From: Hydrogenophaga sp.
GTDB taxonomy: Bacteria > Pseudomonadota > Gammaproteobacteria > Burkholderiales > Burkholderiaceae_C
Assembly (NCBI GenBank): GCA_018333605.1
Contig: JAGXSV010000002.1
Coordinates: 32,141 to 96,140, forward strand
DNA: 64,000 nt
Direction of reading: 5' to 3'
Positions 53,114-62,044 of the stretch are shown here, in pieces. The notes below the pieces were generated by a model. It made no database searches. It worked only from the letters and a program-made list of their open reading frames with translations, and had not been told where the DNA came from. A program made the position numbers and the translations under genes. Position 1 is the first letter of the stretch. Each line of letters opens with the position of its first letter.

Positions 53114-53614
53114 TCAGTGGCAACCGCTGTCCTTGGCCGCACCGGACTGGCTCACCACCGGGATGCCGATGGTGGGCGGACGCGAAGGCGGCATGGCGAG
53201 CGCGGCGGCCACGCCGTGCAGGTACACGTCCCAGTCCTGCATGCCGGCGATGGCGGTCACGTACTGGCCGTCGCGAAAAAACAGCAGGGTGGGCCAGCGT
53301 TGCGAGCCGTAGCGGCGTGCCACCGCGTCCTCGCTGTCGCGCGGCACCACGGCCACCTGAAAACGGTTCGGAAAATTTTTCATCAGTTCGGGCAGCACGG
53401 CCGCCACGTCCTGGCCTTCGGGGAACCGCACCGGGTCGCCCGCGAGCAGCACCACGCGGTCACCGCCGCCGGCACTCCAGGGGGACACGCTGGTTTCATC
53501 GACCCAGGCGGCGCCGAAATCGCGCGCCAGGCGCATCACCAGCGGCGGCGCGGGGTTGGTGTCGGGCAGTGGCAAGGCAAAAGCCCGGTGGGTGGTGTCG
53601 GTGGCGGTGTTCAT
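53114..53614 (-). CDS. hoxO: Thioredoxin-like hydrogenase chaperone HoxO/HupG (HyaE family)
   Basis: Thioredoxin-like fold lacking CxxC: YGSQRWPTLLFFRDGQYVTAIAGMQDWDVY. Confidence 0.9.
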   Translation of the reverse strand: MNTATDTTHRAFALPLPDTNPAPPLVMRLARDFGAAWVDETSVSPWSAGGGDRVVLLAGDPVRFPEGQDVAAVLPELMKNFPNRFQVAVVPRDSEDAVARRYGSQRWPTLLFFRDGQYVTAIAGMQDWDVYLHGVAAALAMPPSRPPTIGIPVVSQSGAAKDSGCH

Positions 53615-53636
53615 GGTGTCTCCTGTGTGCGAGGTT

Positions 53637-53942
53637 TCAGGTCTGTCCGGACAACTGCCTGAGTTGTTCGGTGGTCATTTGTGAGGGCAAGGCAAAGCCG
53701 GCATCGCCACAGGCGTCCAGGCCCTGCATGGCGTCCAGCACCAGATCCAGCGCAGCGTTCACTTCGACAGCGCGCTCGGTGGTGATGGTTTCGCGCGCGT
53801 CACCCAGGAACACCAGCAGCCAGTCGCCCGGCACCAGCGTGCCGACCAGCGCGGTGTTGACGCGACGGCGCTCGCCACGGCCTTCACACCAGGCATGGCC
53901 GGGCTCGACAGCACTGACTTGCATGGGTATGCCGATGCACAT
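53637..53942 (-). CDS. hoxL: HypC-family chaperone HoxL/HupF
   Basis: MCIGIPMQVSAVEPGHAWCEGRGERRRVNTALVGTLVPGDWLLVFLGDARE. Confidence 0.93.
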   Translation of the reverse strand: MCIGIPMQVSAVEPGHAWCEGRGERRRVNTALVGTLVPGDWLLVFLGDARETITTERAVEVNAALDLVLDAMQGLDACGDAGFALPSQMTTEQLRQLSGQT

Positions 53943-53943
53943 G

Positions 53944-54720
53944 TCAAACACCCACCTGGTTGAGAGAAGGGGCTCCGCCCGGGGGCACCGCCGGGCCGGC
54001 TTCGCCGGACGGCTGGTGCCGCCCCCCTGGGGGGGTGACGCGAAGCGGCGCGGGGGGGCTTCTGAGAAATCGTTCATCGCCCTCGCGACAGGCCGCCTCT
54101 GGCGCCGGGCGTTGCGTCTCGTAGGCGGCCAGCGCCAGCTCGTCCATGGTCACGGCTTCGCGCTCACCCAGCGGCCTGCGCCGCGGTGCGGGCTGGCCGC
54201 CCCAGCGCGCGATCTGATCCACCCCCAGGGCCAGCGCCTCTTCCATCGCCGCCTTGACCACCGGACGCAGGCTGCCGCCGTAGTCTTCCAGCTCCTGCGG
54301 CTGGCAGCCGATCAGCAGCACCTGGGCCGGGAACTTGCCCGTGAGCTGCGCGAGCGAGAGCACCTCCTGGAAACCGGTCTGGTGCAGGCTCATCTTCTTG
54401 GCACCCATGAAGCGCGGCACCGCGTCGTCGCGCACCTGCTTGAGCGTGCCGGGCTCCAGGCCGTAGTCGATGGCATCGAAGATCAGCAGCGCGTCGGCCG
54501 CCTGCACGTGCTGGATCAGGTACAGGCCCTGGGTGCCGCCGTCGATGAGCGACACATGTTCGGCACACTCGTAGCGGCGCTGCAGGGCTTCGATGCAGCG
54601 CACACCAAAGCCCTCGTCGGCCCAGAGCAGGTTGCCGATGCCCAGCACCACGATGGTCTGCGGCTGGGCGAGGGTGTCACCACCGGGGTGACAGGTGGAT
54701 TCGGACGGATGGGCGCTCAT
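53944..54720 (-). CDS. hoxM: Hydrogenase maturation endopeptidase HoxM/HupD
   Basis: VVLGIGNLLWADEGFGVRCIEAL, DGGTQGLYLI, FDAIDYGLEPGTL; C-terminal ~40 aa encoded by repeat. Confidence 0.94.
   Translation of the reverse strand: MSAHPSESTCHPGGDTLAQPQTIVVLGIGNLLWADEGFGVRCIEALQRRYECAEHVSLIDGGTQGLYLIQHVQAADALLIFDAIDYGLEPGTLKQVRDDAVPRFMGAKKMSLHQTGFQEVLSLAQLTGKFPAQVLLIGCQPQELEDYGGSLRPVVKAAMEEALALGVDQIARWGGQPAPRRRPLGEREAVTMDELALAAYETQRPAPEAACREGDERFLRSPPAPLRVTPPGGRHQPSGEAGPAVPPGGAPSLNQVGV
53965..54060. repeat. Family B repeat translated as HoxM C-terminus
   Basis: gccgggccggcttcgccggacggctggtgccgcccccctgggggggtgacgcgaagcggcgcgggggggcttc. Confidence 0.65.
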
Positions 54721-54740
54721 GGTGGGTGGTCCCGAAAAAC

Positions 54741-55088
54741 TCAAGGGGAGACGGAAGGGGTGACCGGACCGGAACAGAAGCGCTTCCAGGCGTGGAAGCT
54801 GTCCCAGGCGGCCTGGTGCGCGAGCCAGAAGCCGGCGTCGATGCCGAACTGCCGCGCGCAGCGGATGGCGGTGTCGGGCGACATGGCCCGCTGACCATGC
54901 ACCAATTCGTGCAGGCGGCGGCGCGAGAGGCCCAGCAAGCGCGCCGCCTGACTCTGGTTGAGCGCCAACGGCACCAGACAGGTCCGCTCCAGCAAACGCC
55001 CCGGATGCATCGGCGCACGCACCGGCACACCCCGCGGCGGGATCACCGGCGCGATAGGGTACTGACGATGTGGAGCGGAACGTGCCAT
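54741..55088 (-). CDS. HigA-like XRE antitoxin-family regulator (orphan)
   Basis: MHPGRLLERTCLVPLALNQSQAARLLGLSRRRLHELVHGQRAMSPDTAIRCARQFGIDAGFWLAHQAAWD. Confidence 0.88.
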   Translation of the reverse strand: MARSAPHRQYPIAPVIPPRGVPVRAPMHPGRLLERTCLVPLALNQSQAARLLGLSRRRLHELVHGQRAMSPDTAIRCARQFGIDAGFWLAHQAAWDSFHAWKRFCSGPVTPSVSP

Positions 55089-55124
55089 ATCAAAGAGCCG
55101 AAGTTGGAGCGAAGTGCCTGAATC

Positions 55125-55202
55125 AAGGGCGCCGAGGAACCGGCTTTGGCGGGCCTCCAGCGCTGCCCCCTGGGGGGTGACGCGAAGGCCGCGGGGGTCC
55201 AT
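55125..55202. repeat. Family B repeat between hoxZ and higA-like gene
   Basis: gccgaggaaccggctttggcgggcctccagcgctgccccctggggggtgacgcgaaggccgcgggggtcc. Confidence 0.65.
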
Positions 55203-55206
55203 CTTT

Positions 55207-55956
55207 TCAGTCCTTAAACGTTCTGTAACCCGAAATCATGGTCGACACGATGCTCTGGCGCCCCATGATGTCCTCTCGGATCGCGGCGTAGATGTGCAGG
55301 ATGACGAAGATGATCATGGCCCACATGCCCAGGCGGTGCCAGGTGTGCACGTCCTGGCTCTGGCCGAACAGCGGGATCACCCAGGTGGTGAACAGCGTGT
55401 GCGCCCAGGAGCCGGATTGCGTCCCTTCGCCGTAGAGCGCAAAACCGGTGACGATCATGAACAGGCCAATGCCGAGAAACAGGGTGAACATGGCGAACCT
55501 GGCCAGCGGGTTGTGTCCCACGTACTGGTTGGGCTTGGGGGCGATGAACAGATACCACGCCATCACTTGAATCACTTCGCGCCAATAGGCTTTTTGGAAC
55601 ATCGGTACCCAGAACAGTTCGCGCGCATGGTGGTTGCCGACGATGGCCCAGTAGGCACGCCCAGCCAGGCCCACCGCCAGGATGTAGCCGGCGGTGAAGT
55701 GCGCGAAGCGGATGTAGCCCATCAGGTAGTTGTCGCTGGCCTCGCCCGGCATGGTCGGCAGCGGCACGCCGATGAAGTAGCCGGTGATGGCCAATACCGT
55801 GATAGCCAGCGCGTTGATCCAGTGCCATATGCGCACCGGCGCTTCGTACACATAGACCGACTGGACGGACTGGCCGTTCGAGACGGCGCTCTCGTCGATG
55901 CCGGTGACATCGGCCAGACGCTGCTGGGCCAGTTCTTGGGCAGACAGTGTGGACAT
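55207..55956 (-). CDS. hoxZ: Ni/Fe-hydrogenase b-type cytochrome subunit
   Basis: VYVYEAPVRIWHWINALAITVLAITGYFIG, RFAHFTAGYIL, HTWHRLGMWAMIIFVILHIYAAIREDIM. Confidence 0.96.
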   Translation of the reverse strand: MSTLSAQELAQQRLADVTGIDESAVSNGQSVQSVYVYEAPVRIWHWINALAITVLAITGYFIGVPLPTMPGEASDNYLMGYIRFAHFTAGYILAVGLAGRAYWAIVGNHHARELFWVPMFQKAYWREVIQVMAWYLFIAPKPNQYVGHNPLARFAMFTLFLGIGLFMIVTGFALYGEGTQSGSWAHTLFTTWVIPLFGQSQDVHTWHRLGMWAMIIFVILHIYAAIREDIMGRQSIVSTMISGYRTFKD

Positions 55957-55982
55957 GGTGTGCTCCGGGTGGGGAACGACGG

Positions 55983-56225
55983 TCACTTCGACACGGTCTG
56001 GCCACGGCGTGCGCGCCACTGACGCACAGCCCAGACGACCCCGCCCGCCCCCAGCAGGACCAGCCCCTGTTCCAGCCCAATGGCATGGGTGAGCATGTCC
56101 CACAGTTCGTGCGGTCCGTGGCCCCCGTGGGCCTGGGCTGCGCCGGTCAGGCTGGCCAGCAGCGTGCTGATCGAAAGGCGGCGGATGGTATTGGCTTGCA
56201 TGTGTTTCTCCTCGTGTGGTTTCAT
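55983..56225 (-). CDS. Uncharacterised 72-80 aa exported/membrane microprotein between hoxG and hoxZ
   Basis: Signal-like MQANTIRRLSISTLLASLTGAAQAHGGHG, one C-terminal TM helix, basic tail; ATG 56201 alternative. Confidence 0.7.
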   Translation of the reverse strand: MKPHEEKHMQANTIRRLSISTLLASLTGAAQAHGGHGPHELWDMLTHAIGLEQGLVLLGAGGVVWAVRQWRARRGQTVSK

Positions 56226-56277
56226 AACGTTTCACAGATCCATGGACACTTCGAGCGGGCAACGGTCTTGTTCAAGG

Positions 56278-56355
56278 CACCCGTGGAACCCGCTTTGCCG
56301 GGCCACAGGGTGCGCCCCCCTTCGGGGAAGACGCGAAGCGGCGCAGGGGGCTTCA
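56278..56355. repeat. Family B repeat between hoxG and microprotein
   Basis: ccgtggaacccgctttgccgggccacagggtgcgccccccttcggggaagacgcgaagcggcgcagggggcttc. Confidence 0.65.
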
Positions 56356-56357
56356 TC

Positions 56358-58217
56358 TCACCTCACCGTGACGCGGGCCATTTCCTGACCGTCTTCGCTC
56401 ATCACGTGGGTGGAGCAGGCCAGACAGGGGTCGAAGCTGTGCAGTGTGCGCAAGATCTCCAGCGGCTGCTCGGGGTTGACCATGGGCGTGTTCAGGAGCG
56501 AGGCCTCGAAGGCCCCGATCTGGCCCTTGGTGTCGCGCGGCGAGCCATTCCAGGTGGTGGGCACCACGCACTGGTAGTTCTCGATCTTGCCGTCCTTGAT
56601 CTTGATCCAGTGACCCAGCATGCCGCGCGGCGCAGCCACGGTGCCCACGCCCTTGGCCTCTTTGGGCCAGGTGGCGGGGTCCCATTTCTCGACGTTGACG
56701 GTGTTGCTGTCGCCGTTCTTGATGTTCTGCACCATCTGGCGGAAGTCGTCCATCATCATCTCGCCAGAGTACTGGCTCTCCAGCGCACGGGCGAGGGTGC
56801 GACCGATGGTGGTGGGCAGCAGTTGCTTGAGGGTGTAGTTGGTTTCTGGCAGACCCAGCGCCTTGGGCAAGGCACTGTTGATGGCGACGGCAGACTCGTC
56901 CACCTGCTGCTTGACGCGCTGGCAGTATTTGTTGCCCTGCACCGCGTGGGCGTAGCCCAGGATGTAGCGCGACAGCGGGCCGACCTCGACCGAGTGTCCG
57001 CGCCAGCGCGGCGACTTGATCCAGGAGTACTTGGCGCTTTCGTCGACGGCCTCAATGTTCGTGCGCGTGCCCTTGAAGTTCGGACCCTCGGGCTTGTAGT
57101 TGGCCTCGGTCACGCCGTCCCAGGGGTGCAGGCCCTTGGACTCGTCAGCGTATTTGTACCAACTGTGGTTCACGAATTCCTGTACCTGCTCAGGGTCGCG
57201 CGGGTCGATGGCGTGGATCTTGTCCCAGTTGCCGTCCAGGATCACGCCGCCAGGCAGCTGTTGCGTGCTGGGGTCGTTCTGCACTTTCTCGTAGGTGCCG
57301 TAGTCGGCCACGTTGGTGGCCGACAGGCCACCGCCGTAGAGCCAGCCGGCCTGCTTGTAAATGGTGCCAATGGCCAGCACGTCAGGCACATAGACGTTCT
57401 TGTTGAACTCGATGATCTCGTTGATGCGCGCTTCAACGAAGTTCAACCGCTCCATGTTGATGGGCGCGCCGGCCGCGCCGTCGCCGTCGATGTTGATCGC
57501 GCAGGGCACACCGCCCACGAGGTAGTTCGGGTGCGGGTTCTTGCCGCCAAATATGGTGTGGATCTTCACCCACTCTTTTTGCAGATCCAGGGCTTCCAGG
57601 TAGTGCGTAACCGCCATCAGGTTGGCTTCGGCCGGCAACACATAGGCCTTGGAACCCCAGTAGCCGTTGGCAAAGGGGCCGAGCTGACCGCTCGCAACAA
57701 ACTTCTTCAGACGGTTCTGCACGTCGCGGAAATAACCGGGCGAGGACATCGGGTGTGAGGGCGACACCAGGTGCTGCAGATCGCTGGTTTTCTTCGGGTC
57801 GGCGTTCAGGGCCGAGATCACGTCCACCCAGTCCAGCGCGTGCAGGTGGTAGAAGTGCACCGCGTGGTCGTGCACCTGCAGCGTCTTGGCCATGATTTCG
57901 CGGATGAGGTAGGCGTTGAGCGGAATCTGGATGCCCAGCGCATCCTCCACCGCGCGCACCGAGGCCAGCGCGTGGCAGCCGGTGCAAACGCCGCAGATGC
58001 GCTCCACAAAAGCCCAGGCGTCGCGCGGATCGCGGCCCTTGAGAATCACCTCCAGGCCGCGCCACATGGTGCCGGTGGACACCGCGTTGCGAATCACGTT
58101 GTTGCTGTCGAGGTTGACTTCGCAGCGCATGTGACCCTCGATGCGGGTCACGGGATCGACGACGATGCGTCGGCCGGTGTTGTCGAGCTTGAAGCCCTGT
58201 GTTTCGTAGACACCCAT
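56358..58217 (-). CDS. hoxG: Membrane-bound uptake [NiFe]-hydrogenase large subunit
   Basis: [34 protein letters not shown] followed by cleavable [15 protein letters not shown]. Confidence 0.98.
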   Translation of the reverse strand: MGVYETQGFKLDNTGRRIVVDPVTRIEGHMRCEVNLDSNNVIRNAVSTGTMWRGLEVILKGRDPRDAWAFVERICGVCTGCHALASVRAVEDALGIQIPLNAYLIREIMAKTLQVHDHAVHFYHLHALDWVDVISALNADPKKTSDLQHLVSPSHPMSSPGYFRDVQNRLKKFVASGQLGPFANGYWGSKAYVLPAEANLMAVTHYLEALDLQKEWVKIHTIFGGKNPHPNYLVGGVPCAINIDGDGAAGAPINMERLNFVEARINEIIEFNKNVYVPDVLAIGTIYKQAGWLYGGGLSATNVADYGTYEKVQNDPSTQQLPGGVILDGNWDKIHAIDPRDPEQVQEFVNHSWYKYADESKGLHPWDGVTEANYKPEGPNFKGTRTNIEAVDESAKYSWIKSPRWRGHSVEVGPLSRYILGYAHAVQGNKYCQRVKQQVDESAVAINSALPKALGLPETNYTLKQLLPTTIGRTLARALESQYSGEMMMDDFRQMVQNIKNGDSNTVNVEKWDPATWPKEAKGVGTVAAPRGMLGHWIKIKDGKIENYQCVVPTTWNGSPRDTKGQIGAFEASLLNTPMVNPEQPLEILRTLHSFDPCLACSTHVMSEDGQEMARVTVR

Positions 58218-58237
58218 GATCTTTTCCTTGTTTTGTT

Positions 58238-59323
58238 TCAGGCGTTGGTGTTGGACTTTTCACGCGAGGTGTCGCGCGCCCGCTTGGCCACCGTGATGGC
58301 GGCGTGGGCTGCCACCGAAGCACCCACCACGGCCGCTGCCGTGCCGCCGATCTGGTCGGCGTTGGCTTCGATGCCGAAGGCGTGGATGTCGGTCAGGCGG
58401 TCGTAAAACGAGCCTTTGTCCCAGAAGCCATCTTCCGAGCAACCGATGCAGCCGTGACCGGCCTTGATGGGGAAGCTGGTGCCCTCGTTCCACTCCATGG
58501 TGGAGCAGGCGTTGTAGGTGGTCGGGCCCTTGCAGCCCACCTTGTAGAGGCAGTAACCGCGGCGCGCGGACTCGTCGTCCCAGGCCTCGACGAACTGGCC
58601 GGCGTCAAAGTGCGGGCGGCGGTAGCACTTGTCGTGGATGCGCTGGCTGTAGAACATCTTCGGCCGGCCCTGGCGGTCCAGCTCGGGGATGCGGTCGAAC
58701 GTCAGCATGTATGTGATCACGCCCGTCATCACCTCGGGAATGGGCGGGCAGCCCGGCACCTTGATGATGGGCTTGTCGGTGATGACCTTGTGGATCGGCG
58801 TGGCCTGTGTCGGGTTGGGTTTGGCGGCCTGCACGCAGCCCCAGCTGGCACACGAACCCCAGGCGATGATGGCCTTGGCGTCCTTGGCCACCTTCTGCAG
58901 TTTTTCGAGAAAGGGCTTGCCCGACTGGATGCAGAACATGCCGTCTTCATTCAGCGGCGGGTTCCCCTCCACGGCCAGGATGTACTGGCCTTTGTACTTC
59001 ACAAGCAGCTCTTCCAGCAGCTCTTCAGCCTGATGGCCGGCGGCGGCCATCAGGGTGTCATCGTAGTCCAGCGAGATCATGGACAGCACCACGTCTTTGG
59101 CCAGCGGGTGCGCCGAACGGATGAACGCTTCGGTGCAGCAGGTGCACTCCAGCCCGTGCAGCCAGATCACCGGTGTGCGGGGCTTGTTCTCCATCGCGTA
59201 AGCAATTTGCGGGACAAACGCGGGTGCCAGCCCGAGCGAGGTGGCGGTGAGCGAGCAGTACTTCAGAAAGCTGCGGCGCGAGATGCCCTTGCGGCGCATC
59301 ACCTCGTAAAAAGTTTCCATCAT
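58238..59323 (-). CDS. hoxK: Membrane-bound uptake [NiFe]-hydrogenase small subunit, Tat-exported
   Basis: [15 protein letters not shown] Tat motif; [21 protein letters not shown]; start inferred from GGAGACAACCATG. Confidence 0.97.
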   Translation of the reverse strand: MMETFYEVMRRKGISRRSFLKYCSLTATSLGLAPAFVPQIAYAMENKPRTPVIWLHGLECTCCTEAFIRSAHPLAKDVVLSMISLDYDDTLMAAAGHQAEELLEELLVKYKGQYILAVEGNPPLNEDGMFCIQSGKPFLEKLQKVAKDAKAIIAWGSCASWGCVQAAKPNPTQATPIHKVITDKPIIKVPGCPPIPEVMTGVITYMLTFDRIPELDRQGRPKMFYSQRIHDKCYRRPHFDAGQFVEAWDDESARRGYCLYKVGCKGPTTYNACSTMEWNEGTSFPIKAGHGCIGCSEDGFWDKGSFYDRLTDIHAFGIEANADQIGGTAAAVVGASVAAHAAITVAKRARDTSREKSNTNA

Positions 59324-59415
59324 GGTTGTCTCCATAGGCTGGCGTGAATGGGGGCCGGCAATCGCCGGTGGGGCCACCTGATTCCATTGAACAAAAAGGC
59401 AGATGACCTACCGCT

Positions 59416-59431
59416 TGCAAAGCACAGGCCA
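59416..59431 (-). promoter_or_regulatory. Candidate sigma54 (-24/-12) promoter of hoxK
   Basis: Minus strand TGGCCTGTGCTTTGCA vs TGGCACGNNNNTTGCW, invariant GG and GC correctly spaced. Confidence 0.75.
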
Positions 59432-59469
59432 CCCAATGCCGGTCAAGGGAAAACACCTAATGCTTCATT

Positions 59470-59482
59470 TAAGTGTTTGATT
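59470..59482 (-). promoter_or_regulatory. Candidate IHF site upstream of hoxK
   Basis: Minus strand AATCAAACACTTA matches WATCAANNNNTTR in an AT-rich tract. Confidence 0.5.
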
Positions 59483-59708
59483 TTTATCAATTTTTTTGAT
59501 CAATTTGATCAGGAAAAACAAGCTCTGCCTGCGGCATGGAAGGTATGTTTCCATTTTTGAATACAAGATGTAATCGCAATATTCAGCTGATTTCCGCACA
59601 CCGCCGTCGTTTGCGCGTTGCCCACAGAGGCCCAAGCCGAGGCCCGATCGGCCCCTTGCAGGCAGCGCGGCCCTGCACCCTGCGAGGCACCCTGACCGGG
59701 CCCAGGCG

Positions 59709-59734
59709 AAAAAAAACCAACCCCGAAGGGCTGG
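59709..59734 (-). terminator. Candidate minus-strand terminator (imperfect CCAaCCC-cgaa-GGGcTGG hairpin + A tract)
   Basis: aaaaaaaaccaaccccgaagggctgg on plus strand. Confidence 0.45.
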
Positions 59735-59955
59735 CTTGTGATTTCTGGCATCTCTCGGGACGCTGAAACAATTTTTTGAGTTGGACTGGGCTTGTCTCCT
59801 CGGTCCCCCGCGGTCACCAGCGGCATGCGCTGTTTGCGAGTGCATCAACTTTAACGACTCGCACCAGACTTGTGCATCGGGAGTTTCCCTTGGTTTCCTA
59901 GGGCTTTGGCACGGGAAATGCTGCGCACCGGGGATCGTTGGAACTGGAGCAAAAG

Positions 59956-60333
59956 ATGTCGCAAAACGACGTATTGGCCGCGGCTGCGCACCTTCATGTG
60001 CAACTACGCCGCAAAACCGGGCGGGTCACCGACACCGAATGGATGGCGAGCAACGCAGAATATGCGCACGCCATCGTGCGGTTTGCGCGGGAGAAAGCTG
60101 AAACCGACGGCCATGCCGAACTGCTGCCCCTGGCCCAGCGGCTGGAGACGCTGGTGGCGCAGATACAGCCCCGTGTGCGCCCACCGCTGATCGATACCGC
60201 GCAGCTGGGGTTGCGCCCCGAAACGGTGCCGTTGCAGCGCCCGGTGGAAGACCCGGACTGGAACGCCCAGGCACCGCCCGGCAGCAACGCGCGCGACGAG
60301 CTCAGCACACGCTACATCGGGCGTTTGCGCTAA
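59956..60333 (+). CDS. Conserved-looking hypothetical protein
   Basis: MSQNDVLAAAAHLHVQLRRKTGRVTDTEWMASNAEYAHAIVRFAREKAETDG...; coding-like composition. Confidence 0.6.
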   Translation: MSQNDVLAAAAHLHVQLRRKTGRVTDTEWMASNAEYAHAIVRFAREKAETDGHAELLPLAQRLETLVAQIQPRVRPPLIDTAQLGLRPETVPLQRPVEDPDWNAQAPPGSNARDELSTRYIGRLR

Positions 60334-60346
60334 CAGCCTCAGCCGT

Positions 60347-62011
60347 TCAGACCCCCGCCAGGATCCAGCGCGCCGCCTTTTCCGCCACCATGAGCGTGGG
60401 GCTGTTGGTGTTGCCGCTGGTGATGGTGGGCATGACGCCGGCGTCCACCACGCGCAAACCCGCCACGCCGCGCACGCGCAGGTGGCTGTCCACCACGGCC
60501 TGCGGGTCGTCGGCGCGGCCCATCTGGGTGGTGCCCACGGGGTGAAAAATGGTGCTGGCAATGTCGCCGGCCAGGCTGGCCAGTTCTTCATCGGTCTGGA
60601 ACTGCACGCCCGGCCTGTATTCCTCGGGCTGGTAGCGGGCCAGCGCGGGCTGCGCCACGATGCGCCGGGTGACGCGCAGGCTGTCAGCGGCCACCTGGCG
60701 GTCTTCGGGCGTGCTGAGGTAGTTGGGCGCAATGGCGGGCGCGTCTTGCGGGCGCGGGCTGGTGATGTGCACATGGCCCCGGCTGGTGGGGTTGAGGTTG
60801 CACACGCTGGCGGTGAACGCGGGAAAACTGTGCAACGGCTCGCCAAAGGCGTCCAGGCTGAGCGGCTGCACGTGGTACTCGATGTTGGGCCAGGGCTGCG
60901 CCGGGTCGCTGCGGGTGAAGGCCCCGAGCTGGCTGGGCGCCATGCTCATGGGGCCGGTGCGTTTCAGGGCGTATTCGAGTCCGATCTTGGCCTTGCCCCA
61001 GAGCGAACTGGCCAGGGTGTTGAGCGTGGTGGCGCCCTGCACCTTGAACACGGTGCGGATCTGCAGGTGGTCTTGCAGGTTGGCGCCCACGCCGGGCAGA
61101 TCGTGCTGCACGGCCACGCCGTGGCGCTGCAACAGCGCCGCCGGGCCAATGCCCGAGAGCTGCAAGATTTGAGGCGAATTGATGCTGCCCGCGCTCAACA
61201 CCACCTCGCGCGCGGCGCGCACGCGCACCGCCTGGCCTTCGCGCACCAGCTCGGCGCCGACGCAGCGCAGTTCGCCGCTGGCCGCGCGCTGCAGGGTGAG
61301 GCGCTGCACCTGGGTTTCGGTCCACACGGTCAGGTTGGGGCGCCGCTGCGCCGGGCGCAAAAAGGCCTTGGACGCGTTCCAGCGCCAGCCGGCTTTCTGG
61401 TTCACCTCAAAGTAGCCCACGCCCTCGTTGTTGCCGGTGTTGAAGTCGGTGCTGGCGGGTACGCCGGCTTGCTGGGCGGCGGTGGCAAAGGCGTCGAGCA
61501 GGTCCCAGCGCAGGCGCTGCTTTTCAATGCGCCACTCGCCGGTGCTGCCGCGGTGTTTGTGGCCGTGCAGGGCGGCAAACGCGGGGTCGCTGGCGTTTTG
61601 CAGGTCCAGGCGGTGGTGGTCTTCGTGCGCCATGAAATCGGGCAGGCAGCGGTCCCAGCGCCAGTCGTCGTCGCCGGTGATCTGGGCCCACCGGTCGTAG
61701 TCGCGCGACTGGCCGCGCATGTAAATCATGCCGTTGATGCTGGAGCAGCCGCCCAGCGTTTTGCCGCGCGGGTAGCGCAGGCGACGGCCGTTGAGCCCGG
61801 GGTCGGGCTGGGTTTCGTACAGCCAGTCGGTGCGCGGGTTACCGATGCAATACAGGTAGCCCACCGGAATGTGGATCCAGTGGTAGTCGTCGCGGCGGCC
61901 CGCTTCCACCAGCAGCACGCGGTGGGCCGGATTGGCGCTGAGGCGGTTGGCCAGCAGGCAGCCGGCGGTGCCGGCACCGATGACGATGAAGTCGAAGGTG
62001 GTGTCGCTCAT
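60347..62011 (-). CDS. GMC-family FAD oxidoreductase (choline dehydrogenase-like)
   Basis: FDFIVIGAGTAGCLLANRLSANPAHRVLLVEAG, GGCSSINGMIYMRGQ, VLSAGSINSPQILQLSGIGPA. Confidence 0.96.
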   Translation of the reverse strand: MSDTTFDFIVIGAGTAGCLLANRLSANPAHRVLLVEAGRRDDYHWIHIPVGYLYCIGNPRTDWLYETQPDPGLNGRRLRYPRGKTLGGCSSINGMIYMRGQSRDYDRWAQITGDDDWRWDRCLPDFMAHEDHHRLDLQNASDPAFAALHGHKHRGSTGEWRIEKQRLRWDLLDAFATAAQQAGVPASTDFNTGNNEGVGYFEVNQKAGWRWNASKAFLRPAQRRPNLTVWTETQVQRLTLQRAASGELRCVGAELVREGQAVRVRAAREVVLSAGSINSPQILQLSGIGPAALLQRHGVAVQHDLPGVGANLQDHLQIRTVFKVQGATTLNTLASSLWGKAKIGLEYALKRTGPMSMAPSQLGAFTRSDPAQPWPNIEYHVQPLSLDAFGEPLHSFPAFTASVCNLNPTSRGHVHITSPRPQDAPAIAPNYLSTPEDRQVAADSLRVTRRIVAQPALARYQPEEYRPGVQFQTDEELASLAGDIASTIFHPVGTTQMGRADDPQAVVDSHLRVRGVAGLRVVDAGVMPTITSGNTNSPTLMVAEKAARWILAGV

Positions 62012-62044
62012 GTTGTGGGGGTCGGTTGCGTGCGCGGTGGACAT

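Noticed and set aside
55983-56225. Microprotein as truncated HupE nickel permease
   Set aside because: AHGGHG and HAIGLEQ only loosely resemble HupE HPxxGxDH; spacing is off by one and the D/H residues are missing, so not called.
59465-59848. 127-aa minus-strand ORF upstream of hoxK
   Set aside because: Runs through the AT-rich control region, palindromes and a terminator-like hairpin; no coding character.
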